Source: Methylotenera_A sp046598525 (GTDB lineage: Bacteria > Pseudomonadota > Gammaproteobacteria > Burkholderiales > Methylophilaceae). Taken from it: DNA of 64,000 bases. The DNA is taken from positions 186,001-250,000 of the forward strand of contig JBKJIJ010000020.1 in NCBI GenBank assembly GCA_046598525.1. Direction: 5' to 3'. Of this stretch, positions 60,790 to 64,000 are shown piece by piece; position 1 is the first letter of the stretch; the number at the start of each line of letters is the position of its first letter. Both the position numbers and the translations under genes were made by a program. The notes below the pieces were generated by a model. The model was not told the origin of the DNA. It was given only the letters and a program-made list of their open reading frames with translations, and searched no databases.

Positions 60790-61758
60790 ATTAATCATTA
60801 TTCCCCATTATTTATTATTCTTAATGCCGGTTCTGGCGATAAAAATGTAGAATCTATTGAAACTAAGCTAGAAAAACTGTTTAACGAGGTTTCACAATCC
60901 TTTGAGCTATTTCTCTGCCGTCGCGCAGGGGATCTGCCAGTTATGACTGAGCAAGCGATAAATCAAGCACGCCATAAAGGCGGTGTTGTAGTTGTAGCTG
61001 GTGGTGATGGCACAGTTCGCTTTGTTGCACAAAAAGTGCTGGATGCTGATTTGCGTTTCGGCGTGTTGCCGCTGGGCACATTTAATTATTTTGCTCGCGA
61101 CAATGGAATACCGCAAGATGCAATGGCGGCGGCAGAAGCGCTGATTGCTGGGTGCAAAGCAGGCTGTGAAAGATTGGTGCAGGTTGGTTTGCTAAACGAT
61201 CAAGTCTTTTTAGTTAACGCCAGCATGGGTTTATATCCGCAATTACTTGAAGACCGCGAAAAATTTAAAGCACAACATGGCCGTAGCCGATTTACAGCAA
61301 GGTTTGCAGGACTACTTACCTTGCTTAGGCGTGATATTAAAATGTTGTTGCGCATTGAGTACGCAGGGGCACAGCAATTAAGTGGGCAAGAAAACGTGTA
61401 TGCCTCTACAATATTTGTTGGCAACAATACATTGCAGCTAGATGATGTTGGATTAGCGCCAGAGGCTCAAAGCGTTCAAAATGGGCAACTGGCCATCGTT
61501 GCGCTACCGCCCATGAGCGCGTTTGAACGCTTAACCATAGCATTTCGCGGCATGTTAGGCCAACTTGGCGAAGCGCCAAATGTGACGCACTTTGCTTGCA
61601 ATCAACTATTAATTGAGCCATTGTCAAAACGAAAAGCGCCTAATTTAAAAGTGGCGATGGATGGAGAAGTATCAAGGATGTGCCCACCACTGGTCTTTCG
61701 CGTTGGGCCGCGGCCTTTGCGCTTGGTCGTATCTCCTTCAAAAGGAGATAAAGATTGA
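60790..61758 (+). CDS. Diacylglycerol/lipid kinase family protein, probable ATT start
   Basis: About 322 residues if started at ATT 60790. The first ATG (60943) would cut off the conserved N-terminus PLFIILNAGSGDKN, which is in frame upstream with no stop back to 60736 and no ATG, GTG or TTG. GGAG (60780-60783) sits six bases before the ATT. The kinase core has VVAGGDGTVRFVAQKVL (nucleotide-binding GGDGT), LPLGTFNYFARD and FVGNNTLQLD. Phosphorylates lipids such as diacylglycerol. First gene of a tight operon with a metallophosphoesterase and a PAP2 phosphatase. Confidence 0.8.
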   Translation: MNHYSPLFIILNAGSGDKNVESIETKLEKLFNEVSQSFELFLCRRAGDLPVMTEQAINQARHKGGVVVVAGGDGTVRFVAQKVLDADLRFGVLPLGTFNYFARDNGIPQDAMAAAEALIAGCKAGCERLVQVGLLNDQVFLVNASMGLYPQLLEDREKFKAQHGRSRFTARFAGLLTLLRRDIKMLLRIEYAGAQQLSGQENVYASTIFVGNNTLQLDDVGLAPEAQSVQNGQLAIVALPPMSAFERLTIAFRGMLGQLGEAPNVTHFACNQLLIEPLSKRKAPNLKVAMDGEVSRMCPPLVFRVGPRPLRLVVSPSKGDKD

Positions 61759-62561
61759 GTCTTGTCCTTCACCTTTCTGATACGCATTTCGGCACTGAAA
61801 ATTCGGTCGTAAGTACCGCTTTATTAAATTTAGCCCAAGAAGTGCAGCCTGATGTGGCAATTCTTTCAGGCGATATTACCCAACGAGCCCGCCGCGGGCA
61901 ATTTGCCGCCGCCCGTCACTTTCTCGATGCGCTTGCCGCACCAGTAAAATTGGTTATTCCTGGCAATCACGATATTCCTTTATTTAATTTGGCCGCACGA
62001 CTCTTTAATCCCTATGGCAATTACCGTCGCGAATTAGGACAGGGGCTTGAGCCACAGTTTTCAAATAAAGATCTGCTAGTAATCGGTGTGAACACCACCC
62101 GACCAAGGCGTCATAAAGATGGTGAAGTATCTGCACAACAAATTGAGCGAGTATCGCAGCAATTGCAGCGCGCACAAGCACATCAATTGCGTATCGTGGC
62201 CGTCCATCAGCCAATATTTGTAGAGCGTGAAAGTGACCGCGAAAATCTACTACACGGGCACGTTAAAGCCGTGAAGGCATGGGCAGAGGCGGGCGCTGAT
62301 TTAATTTTAAGTGGACACATTCATTTGGCCTATGCGCGCAACCTAAGTGAGCAAGTATACAATTTGCCACGGCATGTATGGGCTGTCTCCGCAGGCACGG
62401 CCATATCAAAGCGGGTGCGTGAGGGGCAACCAAATTCTGTCAATCTTATCCATTACGATCCAGTAAATTTGCCTCATGTGTGCAAGGTTGACCAGATGGA
62501 TTTTGATGCTACAACGTCTCGTTTTGTAATAGCTAAAACTACTTTAATGGAGTTGTCATAG
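61755..62561 (+). CDS. Calcineurin-like metallophosphoesterase
   Basis: 268 residues from TTG 61755, overlapping the kinase TGA, with AAAGGAG upstream. Two-metal site: HLSDTHFG, ILSGDITQRAR, VIPGNHDIP and ILSGHIHLAYAR. The family cleaves phosphodiesters, including cyclic nucleotides and lipid-linked phosphates. The neighbours suggest lipid chemistry. Confidence 0.85.
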   Translation: MSLVLHLSDTHFGTENSVVSTALLNLAQEVQPDVAILSGDITQRARRGQFAAARHFLDALAAPVKLVIPGNHDIPLFNLAARLFNPYGNYRRELGQGLEPQFSNKDLLVIGVNTTRPRRHKDGEVSAQQIERVSQQLQRAQAHQLRIVAVHQPIFVERESDRENLLHGHVKAVKAWAEAGADLILSGHIHLAYARNLSEQVYNLPRHVWAVSAGTAISKRVREGQPNSVNLIHYDPVNLPHVCKVDQMDFDATTSRFVIAKTTLMELS

Positions 62562-62565
62562 TTAT

Positions 62566-63435
62566 ATGTCACTAGCGCATTGGATTGTCGCTGGCGGCGC
62601 TATTCTAATTGGTATATCAGCAATTATTTTTTTGATTATTGGGCTTAGGCGAAATGCCACTCATCATCAGATTAAACGCAAAAACAGGCGTAGCTATTCA
62701 TTTCCTCAACAGCCTATTAAAAATGTAGATACATCTTTCACACCAAAACTCAGTTTTATTGAAGCCAGACTGTCACCGCAACATATCTTCGGTTTGCATT
62801 TTACGGTGGGCGCCTTAATCTTTATCAGCTCCGCATTGCTATTTGCAATTATCGCCGAAAACGTTTTAAGCGGTCATTCATTAACGCTAATCGATACCCA
62901 GATTGCCCAATGGTTGCATGCACACAACTCGCCCACGGTAACATTCTGCCTGATCATTTTAACGAATTTGCATGATCCAATAAGCATTAGCGTGATGGTC
63001 GCTTTAATAGCCGTTTATTTGATATGTAAAAAGCGCTGGTATGCAGTTTTGGCAGTTTTGATAGTTGTGCCCGGCGGAATGTTGCTCAATTTGTTAATGA
63101 AGCAAGCGTTTCAAAGAGCCCGCCCAATCTTTGAACAGCCGCTTGTTATGCTAACAACGTATAGCTTCCCCAGCGGGCACGTTGCCGCCAGTACACTTTT
63201 TTACGGCATCTTGGCAGCACTGCTAATATCGCAATCTCAATCATGGCTGCGGGCCGCCTATATCATTCTAATAGCGTTTGCCATGGTGGCTCTAGTTACG
63301 TTTAGCCGAATCTATCTTGGCGCGCATTATTTAAGCGATGTACTAGCCGCTTTTTTAGAAGCCATTGCCTGGCTAGCCTTATGTTTAACCACAATTCAAA
63401 CCTACCGCATTTATCGCGAAACAAAAGAAAGATAA
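62566..63435 (+). CDS. PAP2 family membrane phosphatase
   Basis: 289 residues, six membrane helices, the first at the N-terminus followed by a basic loop. Catalytic motifs: KQAFQRARP, SFPSGHVAAST and RIYLGAHYLSDVLAA (active-site His in SGH and GAHYLSD). Removes phosphate from phosphatidate or undecaprenyl-PP. With a lipid kinase in the same operon, the two could set the balance of a phosphorylated lipid. Confidence 0.88.
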   Translation: MSLAHWIVAGGAILIGISAIIFLIIGLRRNATHHQIKRKNRRSYSFPQQPIKNVDTSFTPKLSFIEARLSPQHIFGLHFTVGALIFISSALLFAIIAENVLSGHSLTLIDTQIAQWLHAHNSPTVTFCLIILTNLHDPISISVMVALIAVYLICKKRWYAVLAVLIVVPGGMLLNLLMKQAFQRARPIFEQPLVMLTTYSFPSGHVAASTLFYGILAALLISQSQSWLRAAYIILIAFAMVALVTFSRIYLGAHYLSDVLAAFLEAIAWLALCLTTIQTYRIYRETKER

Positions 63436-63482
63436 TCTGTCTTTTGTGATTTAGAAAAAGTATAGCTCGAAGCTTAAAATGA

Positions 63483-63515
63483 CAAAGGGCAAGCCTAAGC
63501 TAACCCTTTGTTTTA
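63483..63515 (+). terminator. Terminator of the lipid operon
   Basis: Stem caaaggg/ccctttg with a T run, about 50 bases past the PAP2 stop. Confidence 0.6.
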
Positions 63516-63723
63516 CTGCTTAAATTTATGGTGCGCCCAAGATGAAAGTGCTGGGCAATGGGAGGAAATTATTTTAGTTATCAGATTGGCTCAAGAATTG
63601 CAACAAATCTGCTAACTGGACTTGGATAGTTTTGATTGTGAATAATGACTAAAATCCGAAGTTAAGAAACTATGTGAAATATAATTTTAATTGGATAAGT
63701 TTTATTTAGCAAAATACATACAA

Positions 63724-63749
63724 TGAATAAACCAGCCGAAGCTGGCTTA
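63724..63749 (-). terminator. Terminator of the partial gene at the right edge
   Basis: Hairpin ccagc-cgaa-gctgg extended by AT pairs. On the - strand the loop is TTCG, a very stable tetraloop, followed by T-rich sequence. Confidence 0.75.
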
Positions 63750-63809
63750 TTTAAATAAAAACTATCACTTATTTATCGCTGTTATTGGCTTAGATCATCA
63801 TTATTTTTA

Positions 63810-64000
63810 TTAATTTGTCTTGTATTCAACACCGTCTCTTTTCAAACGTGATATGAAGTCTTCCTCACCTTTTCTGGTTACAATCACTTTACGGTAAGTT
63901 TCTAGGTCATCCATTAGTTGATCGATTTCATGGTTACCAACATTGAATTGATAGAAAGTTGCAAGTGCAAGTGTCTTGATAATATCAAACTCACGATTAC
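63810..64000 (-). CDS. C-terminal 62 residues of a gene cut by the window edge
   Basis: Reads in one frame from the edge (NREFDIIKTLALATFYQFNV, then GNHEIDQLMDDLETYRKVIV) to TAA at 63810-63812, ending RDGVEYKTN. Soluble, charged, helical. Its base use is closer to highly expressed genes than its neighbours. I do not recognise the family from this fragment. Confidence 0.6.
   Translation of the reverse strand, partial: NREFDIIKTLALATFYQFNVGNHEIDQLMDDLETYRKVIVTRKGEEDFISRLKRDGVEYKTN

Overview
The window looks like chromosome from a low-to-moderate GC betaproteobacterium, most likely a methylotroph of the Methylophilaceae (Methylotenera-like). This is inferred, not proven. The grounds are the general character of the proteins, a pqqA peptide gene, a PQQ-type dehydrogenase lipoprotein, a group I ETF/ETF-quinone oxidoreductase set, an exosortase-type (VPxPA) sorting signal, and many PAS-GGDEF-EAL proteins. 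No rRNA, complete tRNA, IS element, integrase or CRISPR array is visible.

Layout. 0-6.2 kb is accessory: the 3' half of a tRNA gene (candidate attachment site), a 9-bp minisatellite, a decayed PAS-EAL gene, a VPxPA-sorted secreted protein, a large autotransporter framed by three paralogous small proteins, and an orphan pqqA. 6.3-20.9 kb carries two phospholipase D/cardiolipin synthase-like genes (one paired with an EEP-family gene as in ybhP-ybhO), a set of stress-type small proteins (BON lipoprotein, CsbD-like, DUF3309, collagen-like lipoprotein), a PQQ-type sugar dehydrogenase, a Crp/Fnr-like regulator and galE. 20.9-27.1 kb holds an exonuclease/GIY-YIG protein, recQ and a PAS-GGDEF-EAL protein. 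27.2-33.2 kb is a sulfate uptake operon (porin, sbp, Mop protein, cysT, cysW, cysA). 33.5-38.8 kb is an electron-transfer block (fpr-etfA-etfB, a divergent FinR-like LysR regulator, ETF-QO). 38.9-51.8 kb contains five genes that each carry a nonsense codon or frameshift (NERD, HPP-CBS, YadA-like adhesin, NnrS, quinol NO reductase) among intact ones (selO, PerM-like, OmpA lipoprotein). 52-56 kb has a GspE/PilB-type ATPase with MshEN repeats and a Tat-exported dienelactone hydrolase. 56.3-59.4 kb is a candidate ribosomally synthesised, post-translationally modified peptide (RiPP) locus. 60-63.4 kb has a small membrane protein and a three-gene lipid kinase / metallophosphoesterase / PAP2 phosphatase operon. 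A truncated gene runs off the right edge.

The most interesting system is at 56.3-59.4 kb. A protein that combines a subtilisin domain with the C-terminal domain typical of cyanobactin PatA/PatG maturation proteases is followed on the same strand by three small peptide genes. Two of these share a near-identical leader (MLLPKxxAxERIxHAGxxQE) and then diverge into cores with six and eight cysteines. The third has a long Gly/Glu-rich acidic tail. No YcaO cyclodehydratase or other known modification enzyme is present, so this would be an unusually minimal RiPP locus if the reading is right.

A second candidate system is a scattered set of inverted repeats of the form TGTAC-N6-GTACA (same geometry as CRP sites). 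They lie in front of the BON lipoprotein, CsbD, zinc-ribbon, collagen-like/DUF3309, small-protein and membrane-protein genes, and in front of the Crp-like regulator itself. This suggests an autoregulated envelope-stress regulon.
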